This document shows positions 25,130 to 38,823 of a DNA stretch of 64,000 nucleotides, piece by piece. This DNA is from Ptychodera flava. Lineage: Eukaryota; Hemichordata; Enteropneusta; Ptychoderidae. Below the pieces are notes generated by a model that was given only the letters and a program-made list of their open reading frames with translations, was not told the DNA's origin and did no database searches. The stretch is from positions 7,493,501 through 7,557,500 of the forward strand of contig NC_091935.1 of the NCBI RefSeq assembly GCF_041260155.1, read 5' to 3'. Made by a program: the position numbers and the translations under genes. Each line of letters starts with the position of its first letter. Positions within the stretch are counted from its first letter, which is position 1.

Positions 25130-25360
25130 CGTAGAATTGTTGTTAACTCAAACTCTATAGCTGTAGAAAAGAGAATGAACAAAATAATATATCCGTAAAA
25201 AATACATTAAGTCACGCCTCTTTACATCATTGAGACCTGTTCTCCCAAAAGTTGTCATGTTAATGTTTGCTACTGTGACAGGGCCTCAAGGGTGTATCAC
25301 ACTATAGAGTATTAAAAATGCGCAATCGATTGAGTACACATAATGGGATCAATGCTAATA

Positions 25361-26893
25361 GGGAGCGTTCAGTTATTATGGTCGTGGATGGGCCGGCAAA
25401 GTCTTTCTGTTCATCATTTAAAATGAGCGAGCCACCATTGCCAATTGCCCCAAAATTTTGTGACCCAAAAAGGCTATGAGTCTGATATTTTACTGTCGCT
25501 ATCTGTATTTTGAACACTCTCCAAATAATTATGATCTTTCTTTGATTTCCCATGTTTTTCTTTCTCTCCTGAGTATATCACAGATAACTGCTTTCATTTT
25601 GTCTCTTTTGTCCCTTTGGTTGACAGGTTGTGATGAATTAAGGATTTGTTCAGACAGGCCCCACGTCGGTTGGCTTTCCTCGGCAGCAGTTACTGCCTGG
25701 TGTCGGCCATCGCGTTCACCCCACTATCTATGCGATAGCATACTTCTAACATGATAGCCTGCTGTTCTGTTTTGATATTCATATGCTAATAGACTTGGAG
25801 CAAGTATGGTACAACTTCTTTAATTCCTGTACATATAATGTACATATCGTGTATTTCTCAAATGGAATTGAACCAAAACCTACATGGCCATTTCCATGAT
25901 CCCTTTTTCGACCACTCATCCTGGTATTTCTGTTCATATACCTCTACCAGGTTCATTGAAATTTCTGTAACATTCGAGCAAATTTCCACGGGGCCTCACT
26001 TCCAAGGAAAATTATGCATGTTCACTTAGTTGCATTTTTCAGAGGAAAGTGTTGTATTTAGAATGCCCTGATATCACCAAAATCCCAGGATATAAGGTCA
26101 TGAAGGGGTCAAATAGCCAATTTACCGGCCTAGGTACCCACGCTCCTGCGGTAAGGTAAAGCAAAGTAAACTATGGTAACAGTGCTTGATCAAGGACATA
26201 CTCCCTAATTGAATACTCTGACCACAATACCATAACGCTACCTGAAGGCTGATGATAATTTACTACATAAATGTATATAGTATATGCACATATTGTATAT
26301 TTCTTTTAAGCATTATAATGCAAAAATGCATTTCTTCCTTATCGCTAATTGACATAAAAAACAAAGCCATTGAAACTTTTCATGCATATCCCAGCCTTTC
26401 TGTTTAATTTTCAGATACGTTTTGTACAGTTCTTTCATAAAAACTGGTCAGATATAAACAATGGTGCTGTGCAACAGACAGGGGAACATTTGAATGTGTG
26501 CCAGATTTCAGTTTAACATATACTGTAGCTTGCATTTAATCATTGCTTTGCCTCGGCTAAAGGCTGATAGGAATTGTTCATTACCCTCAGCGAATCAATT
26601 TACAAGAAGACAACCCTGTATAGCTTTGCCAAGGAAAGATGTTCATGTAACAGATAATACATATGATTTTATTCAGATTTACAGTGAAATGACTTTGGAG
26701 AATAAAATCATTTTTATTTTTAAGGATATTTTCGAACATTGGGACTGATTTTAGACTGGATGGATACTTATGAAAATGAAGTAAGCCCCCCCTGTGCTGT
26801 TTCAAAAACGCATAACCCCCGTGAAGTTTTCAAATTTATGGTGACACCCTGAATTTTGTCTGCCTTAACTGGCGGTAATAATGGAGCGCTCCC
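25361..26893. repeat. Possible TIR element of about 1.5 kb
   Basis: The left end GGGAGCGTTCAGTTATTA and the right end, complement of GGGAGCGCTCCATTATTA, resemble each other as terminal inverted repeats of about 18 bases. Related left parts occur at 59218-60120 (start GGGAGCATTCAGTT) and related right parts at about 49665-50297. No transposase is seen inside and the target duplication is unclear. Homology with the 49.7-kb copy continues past the right end to about 27550, so a segmental duplication also covers part of it. Confidence 0.35.
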
Positions 26894-27551
26894 TTAATTA
26901 GTATAAAGTTGTTAATATTCTGCCTTAACCAGAAACATTTATTTGTTTGTGTTTTTGTAAAAGTTTAGAAACATGATAAATATCAAACTGGAAAAAATAG
27001 GTAAAGCAAAAGCGATTTTCAGTTATATCACATGTATATGTCATTACATCAAGTACTCTCTTCTGTTTTAAATAATTTAGAAAATAAGCATTGGCTGGTG
27101 TTCAAAGGGTATAAATGCATTTGAATGTCAGCAGCACATTTCTGAATATGCTGTAGATTACTTTTTCCTCGATGCGAAAGAATCCAACGGGTGATGTCGT
27201 ACATACATCAGTGCCTTCTGCAACTGTAGCGGCTAACATCGTTGGTGGCGCACTTTGCCAGGGTATAGACAATTAGTCATAGCGACACTGTCGAGACAAA
27301 CGTTTTCTTTTACCAAAACTGGGTAAAATTGCCCCTGACATATTGGTATGCAAGTTTTTTAATAAAGTGAATAAATCTGAGTCAGGTCAACCCAATGAAC
27401 CACATAAATAAGCTTTCAGACGATGAACTTCTTAGCAGAAGATTTTGTAATACCTTTTCCCCGAAACAGCAAAGCTTGCCCCAAAATTACAAATACATCC
27501 AAATTTCAACACGATTAGAAAACCTGACGTCAAGGCCAATCCTACTAAACG
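25490..27551. repeat. Dispersed duplicated segment (copies at about 49.7 kb and 59.6 kb)
   Basis: The part 26270-27551 matches 49665-50980 in the same orientation, and 25490-26040 matches 59600-60120. Shared runs include CCAGATTTCAGTTTAACATATACTG-type sequence and the ATTACTTTTTCCTCGATGCG tract. No gene is recognised. At about 27552 the match to the 50.9-kb copy ends where LINE sequence begins. Confidence 0.75.
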
Positions 27552-30480
27552 AAAACGGTATAACATCTTGTCTTCGTTTAAGTCCAATCATTACGGTGAT
27601 TTTTATTTTCTTCAAGAAACTCATTCTACAGTGGCTAATCAGGCACCAGTGGCAAGTTGTTTGGCGCGCACGTATTTTCTTCTCTAATGGTACGAGTAAT
27701 TCTGCTGGTGTTGCAGTGCTGTTTCCGCGAAACAAAAATGTTGATGTTGTTTCTGTCAAAAGTGTTATCTAGGGTCATTTACTGCATCTGCATGTTAAGA
27801 TGAATGATGTTTCCTATCTTTTGCTTAATGTTTATGCTTCTTCCAATGGAGATGATCGTTGTATTTTCTTTCAAAGTCTTCGTAAATTTCTCCTTGATTT
27901 TGATCTTGTTTATGAAAATATTGTCATAGAGGAGACTTTAATTGTACTCTTTTTCCTGACTGAGACAGGTCGTCTCATATTGAACCACATTTGAAGTCTT
28001 CGCAAGTCTTTTCTTTGCTTGTCCATCGTTGTAAGCTTTCTAACACCTGGCGTCATTTCATAAGCAGTCTCTACTGACTCTCCTACTGATTTATCTGATC
28101 ACTATCTTGTTTCTCTTGTTATAACTATGAATCCATGTGTCAGCAAAAATTGAGTTTGTTGTCTCAATACTAGTCTTCTTAATGTTGAAGATTACTGTAC
28201 TATAATTAAGGAATTCTGGGAAGGTTGGCGTAATGAGAAGGATAGATTTTCTTTTCTTCAGCTTGATGGGATATAGGAAAACAAAAGATTAAAGAATTAT
28301 GTCGGCAGTACAGCGTTAAACGAGTTCATCACTTTAAACATTACCACCACGAACTATCAGTGGTTCAGGATGGTCCTACTTAAATTTGTAAATCTCAAAT
28401 GTCCCATGGACCTGGTAATGTATTACTTTGAATGGAAATGATTATTGGGCAAGTTTAATGTCATATTTAAACGTTCAAAACAAAAGCTAATTGAAGAAAT
28501 TCATACTTTGGAATCTTTGATTCATACACAGCCTTCTCTGGAAACAAGATATAATCAGCAAAAGACCTGTTAGACAGTTTTCAGGAACTTGATACCAGAG
28601 GTGCAATTATTCGTTCTCGTTTTCAACAGCTTAATGATTCTGATACTAATTGAGTGTTTCTTATCTCTCGAAAAATACAAAGAAAGTCGTCAGTCCATTA
28701 GTCATCTCCAACGTGAAGATCAGACAACTGCAGAAAATCAGAGTGAAATTCGTCAACTTACTCGCCAGTTTTATCAAAATCTTTTTACTGCTGAGCCAGA
28801 TTCACCTGAAGCACAAAATATATTGCTTCATGATTTCCCTCAATTATCAGGTGACAAAATTACTTAACTTGATGACCCCATTAGTCTTGATGAGTACACC
28901 TTTGCACTCAAGAACATTGCAAATGGTAAAACGCCTGGTGTTGATGGCATACCTTGTGAATTTTATAAAAAAATTCTGGTCTTTTCTAGGAAGAGATTTC
29001 CACCAGGTTTTTTCAAAAGTCAATTTCCGATGGCCTTCTTTCAACGTCCTGTCGTAGAGCTGTTACTACACTCCTTCCGAAACAAGGTGATAACTCTCTT
29101 CGGAAGAACTGGAAACCTATCAGTTTGATTGGCTCTGATTTTAAAATTTTAACTAAAGCTTTATCGCTTAGCTTGAAACAAGTTTTGCAAGATATCATTC
29201 ATGTAGATCAAAGTTATACTGTTCCAGGCAGACAGATTTTTGATAATATTCAATTAAGCAGAGATTAATAATCAAATGAATTTTCCGATTTTCCATCAGC
29301 ATACAATTTAGCAAAAGATTCCTGTTTTTCTATCATCTGTTCTCCCAGACTTCTGTGTAAATGTACTGAATGCCTGGTATGCGGTGAAACAAAATGCTTC
29401 TCATGTAGGTAACCGTACACTTCTTAACTGGTCTTCTAAATTCAGGTATTTCTATGCCGCTAAGTCTGCACGTAATGACTATGGTGTCATACTTAGCGAC
29501 TCTAGGACTTTAGTCTACAAATTAACTTGCAAGGTGTTGTATGCTCATCTCATACAAAGGCATTTATTACATGCAAGTGATAAACTCTCGAAATGGTTTT
29601 CTAGTTTAAACATTTTTCCTGTAAAGTCAGAGAGTGACTGTAACAAAATTTGGTTGAGAGTGTACAATCTGACAAAAGAAACTAAGTTAAAAGAGTTTCA
29701 GTAGAAACTTTTACTACGATTAATACCATGTAACAAGTATTTATTCTTTTGGAAGCTAAAAGATTCAATGTTCTGTCCACTTTGTCAGCAGATTGACTCT
29801 TTGGAACATAAGATTTATTTATTGTCATATCGCTGTGAGATGTTGGAATAAGCTAAATACGTCATCTCCAGATATTTGGATTTATATATTGAAATAACGC
29901 CATCAGACATATTTTCAGAAGCTTGTGAGAAAGTCACACCTAAAGGAAAACGTTATGTCCTTCAACTTCTAATTATCCTTGGTAAATGGAGCATCCATAA
30001 GTATTGGGTGACCTATGAAAATACACCGATTGAAGTTGTAATTAAAAATGAGTTTACTTTAAGGTACAACATAGAGAAGCAGCTGGGTGCAAAGGCTGAC
30101 GTATTAGAAAGTTTTGAGACGATAACGAGTTAAATGTAAATTTAACCTCTTACAACTTGTCCATTTTCCTTTGTTTAACTGCCACTAGGATACTTGCGTA
30201 TCCATGTCACTGTAATATTTACATATCCATGTATTTGATATGAAGTTTCAACTAAAATATAAAAAAAAATAAAATGAATTTTCCTCTTGGTATTCTTTCT
30301 TTGGATCAGGAAAAGGCTTTTGATCGTGTCAGTCATCATTATTATCTTCAAACTCTGCATACGTTGGGGTTGGTGAAAATTTCATCAATTTTATAAAACT
30401 TAGTTTCTAGCAAGAGCAGGATCTTGTTATACGGATTAGGACAGAGAGAAGGTCATATTTTGGAAGTTCTTTTGGGAAGT
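27552..30480 (+). mobile_element. Tx1/L1-type LINE, 5'-truncated and decayed
   Basis: Pieces of one ORF2 are read in order on the plus strand. An endonuclease segment (FYFLQETHS at about 27600, then a GVAVLFPRNK stretch) is followed by an RT segment with NGKTPGVDGIPCEFYKK (about 28922-28975), LPKQGDN and NWKPISLIGSDFKILTKAL (about 29075-29160), and YTVPGRQIFDNI. After an inserted LINE copy the frame resumes with LDQEKAFDRVSH at about 30300, which holds the catalytic Asp of RT motif A. Many stops and frame changes are present. The start coincides with the end of homology to the 50.9-kb duplicate, so it inserted there after that duplication. The 3' end is not clearly defined. Confidence 0.8.
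29287..30271 (+). mobile_element. Second, 5'-truncated LINE copy nested in the first
   Basis: An insert of 985 bases is bounded by a perfect 13-base direct repeat, AAATGAATTTTCC, at 29274-29286 and 30272-30284. It ends in an A-rich tail. It encodes only the C-terminal part of a Tx1/L1-type ORF2 (for example WYAVKQNASHVGN and a CPLC-x-EH-x-C zinc-knuckle-like remnant near 29775-29835), with a stop splitting it and a last frame at 29876-30133. The older copy's reading breaks exactly at this point and resumes after it. Confidence 0.85.
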
Positions 30481-31554
30481 GCGATTGATTAAATGATACC
30501 TTTCAAAATTACGTCCAGCCACCCCTCATTCTTACTATTGAAAGCTCTGTTATGTCCTACTTTTTTTAGTTGTGGTGCCAAACCGAAACAAAATGGGTGT
30601 GGCCTGAGATATGACAAGGAGATCAGTCAGTTACCAATACTACTGGTCTCCATGAGCGTTCATTGGTGCAGGGAAATTCCACTCTCACCAGTTATACTTA
30701 ACGCTAGAAACGTCTTCATTCTTTATTGTCCCTAAAAGTTGCTTTACCAAAACGATTTTAAACATGTTTTGAACATGATTTCGAAGCTTGTTGAATTAAT
30801 TTTTTTCGTATTATTAAGCATTGATGAGGATTTCTCGACATTGTAAATTAGTGTGTTGAATTAAATATTGTTATATATACTTATATTTTTTTCGAAAGCT
30901 TTATCACTCGGAAAAATTGTAAAAATAGCTGTATATACTTAAATCATCATGTAAATCACTAGGGAGAGATGTATACCCGGAAATATTTTGGTAAACAATT
31001 TACATTTAGCGAATATTTGCTATAGGCAGATATCTGTTAAAATGCCTGACTACATATCCTGCGAATTAAGAATTCAATGGGTCGCATTATTTACTGATGG
31101 CACCATACACCGTAGAGAAAGTCGCCACTCGCAACTGAACCGCATTTACAGTGTGTGATCAGTACATAAATTTTTATACATAGTATATGTCTGAAATGGC
31201 TTTTTCAGGACTTTGGGAATTTTTTTCGCAGTTTGTTGATCGCAGATGAAGGAGTAAAGCTTTTATATATACAATAACAGAACGAAACGGGGTTCATGTA
31301 CTCTCCTTGCCCTAGGCTACTTTACGTGTATGTCCAACATCAGTCATCGTCAATGAAAGCGGTTTTGTCCACACGCTGTTGTTCGACGGACCAATATACA
31401 TTTAGATCATAACCACAGACCAAGATCTTTGGTCTCTCCTATTTTACATAAAAAGTCTTTGATCTCAAAAGAAAAGTAAGCTTGATTTTACCTATTTGGA
31501 ATTGACATTATGATCAAAGTGTCATCATTCTCGGTATTGAAACTCTTTTCACAC
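30481..31554. other. AT-rich spacer between LINE and block 2
   Basis: The first 250 bases may still be LINE-derived: an open frame at 30493-30735 contains SCGAKPKQNGCGLRYDKE, which faintly resembles the region after RT in Tx1/L1 elements. From about 30740 on the sequence is AT-rich, with no recognisable coding region or repeat. Confidence 0.35.
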
Positions 31555-31879
31555 AATTCTCTGACAAGTTTTATGTGTGTCTTTGTTAAAATCATCAAAA
31601 AAATGAGAACGAACCTGTTTATAGTAGAACAAGCATGGGAGAGGGGTACCTGAGGACTGTCTAACCCAAAAAGGGCGGGTGCCCTTTTCTGTCTACTGTG
31701 TTGCTACTATCAGAGAACAATATATACAAACATTCAGAACAAGATATTGCCTCTAAATTTAAACTTTTGCCACAAGTTTGCCGCATGAAAGTTTTATGAT
31801 CAACTTCTCAACATCATGAAAAATATTCACCATAAGTTAATTCCAAAGGTCATTAACTATAAAAACATGTAATTAGCTG

Positions 31880-33745
31880 AAATAAAGATATTAAATCTCT
31901 TTGACGGCAGTCATTTCGATTTCAAGCAGGAAAAAGCAGGAAAAAGCAGGAAAAAACATAGTAAGATATCTGTCAGATCAATATATGTAGCATTAAGTGC
32001 AGTTTAATTCAGGTGAAAACATCTTCATCAACTTTCAATAAAATCACCGCAGTTTAGCAATTCATCGACAGGACAGTTGTTAATATTTGTCAGTATAGGT
32101 CAGATATCTGTCATCTTCATATATGTAGCAAGTGTTATAAGATCTGATACAGTAATTTCGACTCATATTACTAATTACAATAGACCATGAAATATGCAAA
32201 TAAGCCGTTAATTGACACGGCTGAACGCTTCTGAGAGGAGTAAGATATCTGTCAGATCAATATCTGTAGCAGCTTCTATTGAGTTTGGTAAATTAGTTTT
32301 GGAGTCAAATTATTAATTAAAAAAAATCATGACATATGCAAATGAGACATTTCTCAATATGACACTGCTCAATGCTTCACAGTACAATCATACATCTACC
32401 AGATTAATATCTGTAGCAACTTTTATCAATTTGGTGTTGTAACTTCATAAATATGTTACTACTATAATGAATGTAATGGAACCATGAATTAAGTTGCCAA
32501 TTACTGACTGCTTCTCAGAACAGTTAATATCTGTAGCAGGTTCATCAAAGTTGGTGCTCTTATTTCCGAGGTATATTGATAATCACAAAGTTTATAATAT
32601 GCCAAAGAGCCATTAATGAACATGACACTGCTAAATGCTTAACAGAATAATCGGATATCTGTCAGATAAATATCTGTATCAGGTTTCATAAACCTTCGCA
32701 CAGGACTTTCGGAGTTAAATCACAAATTAGGAAACGTCATTTAATATGCAAGTGAGCTGTTTATTGACACGACACCGCTCAATGCTTCTCAGTACAATTA
32801 GATATTTATCAGGTCAATATCTGTAGCAGGTTTCAACAAATTTGTTGCCGTAATTTCAGAGTTATATCACTTATTACAAAGTTCATTAAATACGCAAATG
32901 AAATCTTAATTAACTTCAGACTACTAAATGCTTCTCACACACAGTCAGATATCTGTCGGGTCAGTGTCTGCAGCAGATTTCATCAAATTTGGTGCAGTTA
33001 TTTCGGATTTATACGACTAATTACAAAACTTCATAAAATATGCGAATGAGCTATATAGTAACTTGACACTGCTCAATGCTTCATGGGACGATTAGATTTT
33101 TATCAGATCAATATCTGTAGCAGTTTTCGCCAAATTTGGTGTCATTATTTCAGAGTCATATCACTGAATACAAACGTCAATAAAATATGTAAATGAACCC
33201 TTTATTAACTGTACACTACTAAATGCTTTAAAACACAGTCAGATATATGTCAGATCAGTTTTGCAGCAGGTTTCACCAAATTTGGTAGAGTTATTTCAGA
33301 GTGATATCATTAATTACAAAACTTCATAAAATATGCAAATGAGCTATTTATTAGCCTGACACTGCTCAATGCTTCTCAGTACAATTAAATATCTATCACA
33401 TCAATATATGTAGCAGATATCATAAAATATGGTGAAAGAATTTCGAAGTTCATTAAATATACAAATGAGCAGATTATTAACATGACACTCATAGTATAAT
33501 CAAAATATTCTAAGATTGTCATCTGTGAAAAGTTTCATGAAATTTTGTGAAGTATTTCTTAATGTGTCGATACTGTCATTGCCGTCACCATAGGAAACCA
33601 TTATGTATTAAAAATAATATTTCATAACTTCATTAACGTGCAAGCCATACTGACCAAACTTGTGAACAGACATACAGACAGACAGACACACACACACTAA
33701 CACACACACGCGGACAGACATGGCTACGACCTTAGCTCACGTGTG
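31880..33745. repeat. Octamer satellite array of block 2
   Basis: The same diverged repeats of about 146 bases as at 9480-11870, with perfect ATGCAAAT octamers at about 32194, 32335 and 33333 and decayed versions near 32885, 33042 and 33188. It ends in the same GACAGACAGACA and ACAC tail and CTCACGTGTG. Confidence 0.8.
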
Positions 33746-36700
33746 TTGTCATTGAGTTCATCACACATCACAGACCGCTCACTGAAAGCAATCCACTTTC
33801 CTTGCTTGTTTCACATCTAGTGTGGAAATTCCCGCTCACACATTGGCATAACCACGTCATTGTCCTGTTGTCCTTCACACTTCGTACACCAGTTGCATTC
33901 ATCGAGAGCCTAAAGTTATGTGTTTTTCGGTATATTTGAAACTTGCCATGGTTTCTTGTAGCTCGAATAAACTTTGGAAAGCAATTTCTTCAGAAAACGA
34001 ACGTCAACTAGCCCAAACATTTATATTGGGTAAATCGAAATGACTGGAATAGCTAATTTGGCGAATCCTATGTCAGTGTTCGGGAAAGGCACTAAACTTG
34101 TGCGATAGCATGATTTACAGGGAACAACATCCAAAACAAAAGGACCAGCGCAAGATGTATTTATCCACCCTGTGCACATATACAGTCGAGGCCAATTGTC
34201 AGTGTCTGTTTAACGAAAATTTGGAAAGTTTGAAGGCCGCTTAAGAACATTTAAACATGGAACGACAATTTTATATTGGTGCTGATAAAAGGTCCTATCG
34301 TTTCTGAAACAGATACAGAGAACACTCTCAGCACCAATAGTATGATATATAGTGCACACGTACATGGAAAAATATGCAAGTTATCACTCATTGAACGGGG
34401 AGGAAATTTTGAATAGTCAATGCTTGCCTGATGTTAGTCATGTATTTCGATTACATATAAAACCTTTGGGGCTTTGAAAATTTATCCTTTACAACAATCC
34501 CGCCGGTAATACTCGTGTCAGAAGGTCTCCAAGGTGAGATTTGTTTTGACAAATATGAGTGCCTGTGAGTCATTTACGCACGTTTGATGAACTCTCGTTT
34601 GTATAGTAACTTATCAACAGCAACCACTTGCGCCTTAAATACATCGGCATCGCTTTTAAGTTCTTATACTTTCACAAAAGCAGCTCTCATGGGTGGACTG
34701 TAGTTCAAAGATTTGTTTGAATACAAATAAAAGGTGCGACCGTGTGGTTACAGGGGCAGGCAATGACGTCAGTTTCGTGGTGGTATCACACTGACTGTAC
34801 TCCTCGCTAAAGGTACTCTTTTGACAAGGGGTCGCTAAACCTGGCCAGGTTTTGCACAGGCAAACGTAAAATATTGTTTTCATTTATGGCATTCTTTAAC
34901 AGTATGGTCCTGATAAACACGTACTGAAGCGTATACATTGGTATGCAGATTAGTAACCACTTTGGCATCTCTTGAACAAAAAAACAAATTTTATTGTTTC
35001 GGTTGTAATGTCAAAGTATCCTATAAAAGGTTTCATGGAATATATTCTGCTTACATGTGATGATTTTCTGGTCAATTATTGTGTTACAAACCTGAAATCG
35101 TAGGTTATCCGTATGGAAATTACAGCCTAAAAACAAAACAATAGTACATGCCATCGATACGTCGTGTTTGTCTAGAGATATTTGTACCGACGGCAATGGT
35201 TGAGGGGTACTTTTGTAGCAGTATTCCACACTCATCAATGCTGTTTTAAATTTCAGTTCCCACTCGTGGACAGATCGTGTTCCAAGCATGTTCGTATACT
35301 ATAAAGTCAGGTTAACAGCTGCAGTTTCCGGACACAACGGTGTCTCTACCGACTATTTATGCTTTCAACATCATTCATCACCACAGCCCTTTGAATGCCT
35401 TTTTACTTGCAAGGTAACTGAAATACTCACACATGGGAAAATGACAGACAAAGAAGTGGTCTCGAAAGCCTGGGCAGTAGAGTCAGATAAAATTTCAACA
35501 GCAGGTCAAAAATACACCTGCTATCTTGGTACCACCTATTTCACAGGCATTTTTTCGCAGGTCGGTCTGAAAGTTTCGAAACCTTCAAGCTTTTACAACC
35601 AAGTATCAAGTTATTGTTAATAAATATAGAGCGTAACGCTGACCTGGGCCTAACGTTTCGTCACCAACATCACACCTAAAAAGCCATATAACGATATAAA
35701 AGTGACAAAATATACCTTATCCTGATTGCAAACGCTGCCGATGTCACTGCCACTGTATTTTTCAAAGTTCTGACCACGACATTGCACCTTCAATAATAGA
35801 AAATGGAGGAAATGATGTCCGAAGACATTGACTTTCCCACCTTGACTAAATAAAAATACCCTAATGACAAAGAATGAGTTTGATTGGCCCATACCAACAA
35901 TGTAAATAAATTATGGACAATAAATCAACAGCCGCTGCATTGTCAACAACCTACCTCATGGATCCATTCTAGCTGTGTGTCCGATGACTGCCAAACCGCG
36001 CTTGACATGCCATAATATCGCCTGAGACGACTGGACTTTACAGAGGGTTCTTGCCAGTAATTTGTTTTCACTGATATGTCTGTGGGTAAATTCAACCGTG
36101 ATACCAAACTGTTCTATTGGAGGAGGAGGTGGTGGAATTAACGCCCACTAGCGAACCTTCCTCTGATATGTGCCACACACCTTTAGTTCCGCATTTCCGT
36201 TTCCGAACCTTGCGCAGGCTCCAATTAAATACCACCAAGCACCGAAACATGCAAACGTATTCTAGAGATTGACGATCTTTGGTTGATTAAAAATAGGGGA
36301 GAATCCATAGCAATTGTTACCAATCAAAAAATATTTGACCGCCTACAGCCTTTGTGATAATATCAACGTGACTGGAAACAGAAAAGATAGAATTAAAGGA
36401 TAAGCGTTCAAGCTATCCCTGCTCCTAAAGTGATTTAAATTTATGAATACGAACACGAAGTTATATGACTTTATATATGACTTTCCTTAATCTGCTTAAA
36501 CCCCCATCTAATAATGCATTCCTTCGAGGTTGTAGATCCAAATAGAGTCAAAACTACAGTGACGTCACCGTACTTTGTATACTCTCATACTCTCACCATA
36601 CTCATACTCCCAAGTTGAATTATCTCAATTGTTTTCAGTTTACATTAACGCATAGTACTGGTGATGATCAAATTGGATTGGCTATACATTGTACGATTAA

Positions 36701-38149
36701 CTTCAGTTCGATTCAGCCAATGTGAAATACGCAGTTTATATTCCAGTAAATTGTAGCAGATTTAAAGTGGGCCATTAACCGATTAAAGAAAGAGTAAAAA
36801 ATGTTGTTTGTGCGCACAAAGCCCGAATGAAAGATGAAATTTTTCATCTGCTTGGGATAAAGCACTTGCATTCCTTGCACGTAAACGTGACAAAAATGTT
36901 CGCCCACCAGCCAAGAAATTACAGGAGGTGAGGGCCCTTATTTTCACACCAGCAGTTTTGTAGGATCATGGAATTTTACGCATGCCTTTGCAGGAAGCTG
37001 ACCGGTTTTCGCACAACAATAAGAAAGCAAGATGTGGCCGATATGGTTCAAATGACAGCAATTTCAAGGCCAACAATTTACAAAATGTTCCGCCTTTAGT
37101 TCTAGTAATAATTAATAATTTATAAAAATGTTATATGGAAATAATAATGCGAATAATAACAGGTCAGATTTTCATGAAACTTACAGTAAAGGGTAATTTT
37201 GGGCCGCTGATGTTAACATGGCCATCCGTTTTCTGGGCAAATGTTGCAGTGGCAACCAAAATTGCAATTTTCTTAAAATCATGAGGGAACTTGCATGTTT
37301 GTCAAAATTGATTCATAAAAGGTATTTTATGTTTCTGACTGCAAATAAGGCATCCATTTGGGAACGTAAGTTTCCGTGGCAACCAGTTTACGCCATCAAA
37401 TTTACATGTTTGCTGTATTCATGATAATTAGAACGTTAATTTTCATCAAACTTACAGCATAGAGGTATTTGATGTTTGTAAATGCAAATATAGGATCTAT
37501 TTTCTTATCACTTGTCTCCATGGCAATGGTTTGATCTATTTTTCATCGAATTAATTGAAACCGTACATAAAAGTGGTCATTTATAAATGCAGGAAAACGT
37601 ATTCTTCGAAGGTAAAAGGTCAAATGAGATATAGTTTCATAAAGATATTATTGATATGGGCTGAGACACGCACGGGGAGGGTAACCGTTTATCGAACATG
37701 AAAATTGGGGAAGGACATTATTTTCGAGCACACTTTTGAAGGGTTCCTGTTTTTGTACAACGCTATTTGAAAAACGCTGGCTCTCCACCCTGTAATTTTT
37801 GTCAGGGGTCATAAGACAAACAGTTTTGCTGGCTAAACCTTGCATTTCAATTCTGTCGGTGAATTGAAGCGTGCACGTCTTCAGAATAAAGACGATGATA
37901 AAAGCCCTTGACCTTTCCCCTTGCCTGTTTGTGCTGATTCTCCCTTTGGGTTCATGCGATCTGATTCCCACGCTTACAGCTTTGAATTCATCCGTTAGTC
38001 TAAGTTTTACCATGGGTATCAAAAAGTGCATAACGCAGCCTGACGCTGTGAAATAATTATCACGGTATGAAATATCCCTATGTAATTCCGCAATGTTAAT
38101 GAGTACTTCAAGCATGAATATTTCCGCCGTTTAATAATGTTTACCGCCT

Positions 38150-38380
38150 GCTTCTTTAGTTACAGTCATTACGATAGTTATATAGCGCACATATCCACAA
38201 GATGTGGTCAAGGCGCTTTACAATTATTATTACCCCTGGTCATTGGACATAATCTGATACCATTCAACTCCCCGGGAAGCAAACAGCAGCTCACATTATA
38301 TTTGCAGCCAATGAGCGCATCAGAGTTAAACAAACACATAACAACCACTGTCCTCCTAGGTACGCATCACTCCTAGGTAC
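38150..38380. repeat. Dispersed repeat with TATATAGCGCACATATCCAC motif
   Basis: This segment (TATATAGCGCACATATCCAC, then GGTCAAGGCGCTTTACAATT, then ACCCCTGGTCATTGGAC) is absent from block 1 at the matching point near 17035. It therefore looks like an insertion. Its class is not recognised; no A-box/B-box pair or tRNA-like head was identified. Confidence 0.45.
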
Positions 38381-38382
38381 GC

Positions 38383-38441
<59 letters not shown>

Positions 38442-38445
38442 ACGC

Positions 38446-38510
<65 letters not shown>
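38383..38510. repeat. (CT)n microsatellite in two runs
   Basis: Two long CT runs are separated by GGTACGCAC, a short sequence that also precedes the first run. The second run ends in a short AT run. It is at the place equivalent to the (GA)n tract of block 1 but reads as the opposite strand. Confidence 0.95.
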
Positions 38511-38517
<7 letters not shown>

Positions 38518-38823
38518 GTGTATATTTGGTGTGTGTCTACACATTTGTATCATACATAAATGCACAAATATATATGTCACCCGGAGCCACACACTGGCAA
38601 TGACCCCAACTTTAAAATATACACCATGAAAACACGTTACAAATCCGGCATAGTAGCAAATGTGAAGACCTACGTAGAATTTTACAAGCTAGGTTACTGG
38701 CAAAGACGTCTAATTCCCTAGATCGAGTATGTGCCCCTACCATGCACAGCTTACATGCAGTGAGTCGGTACTGCTTTTCAGTGCATTGTTGGCGATGACG
38801 GCAATCAATGAATTCCATCTGAT

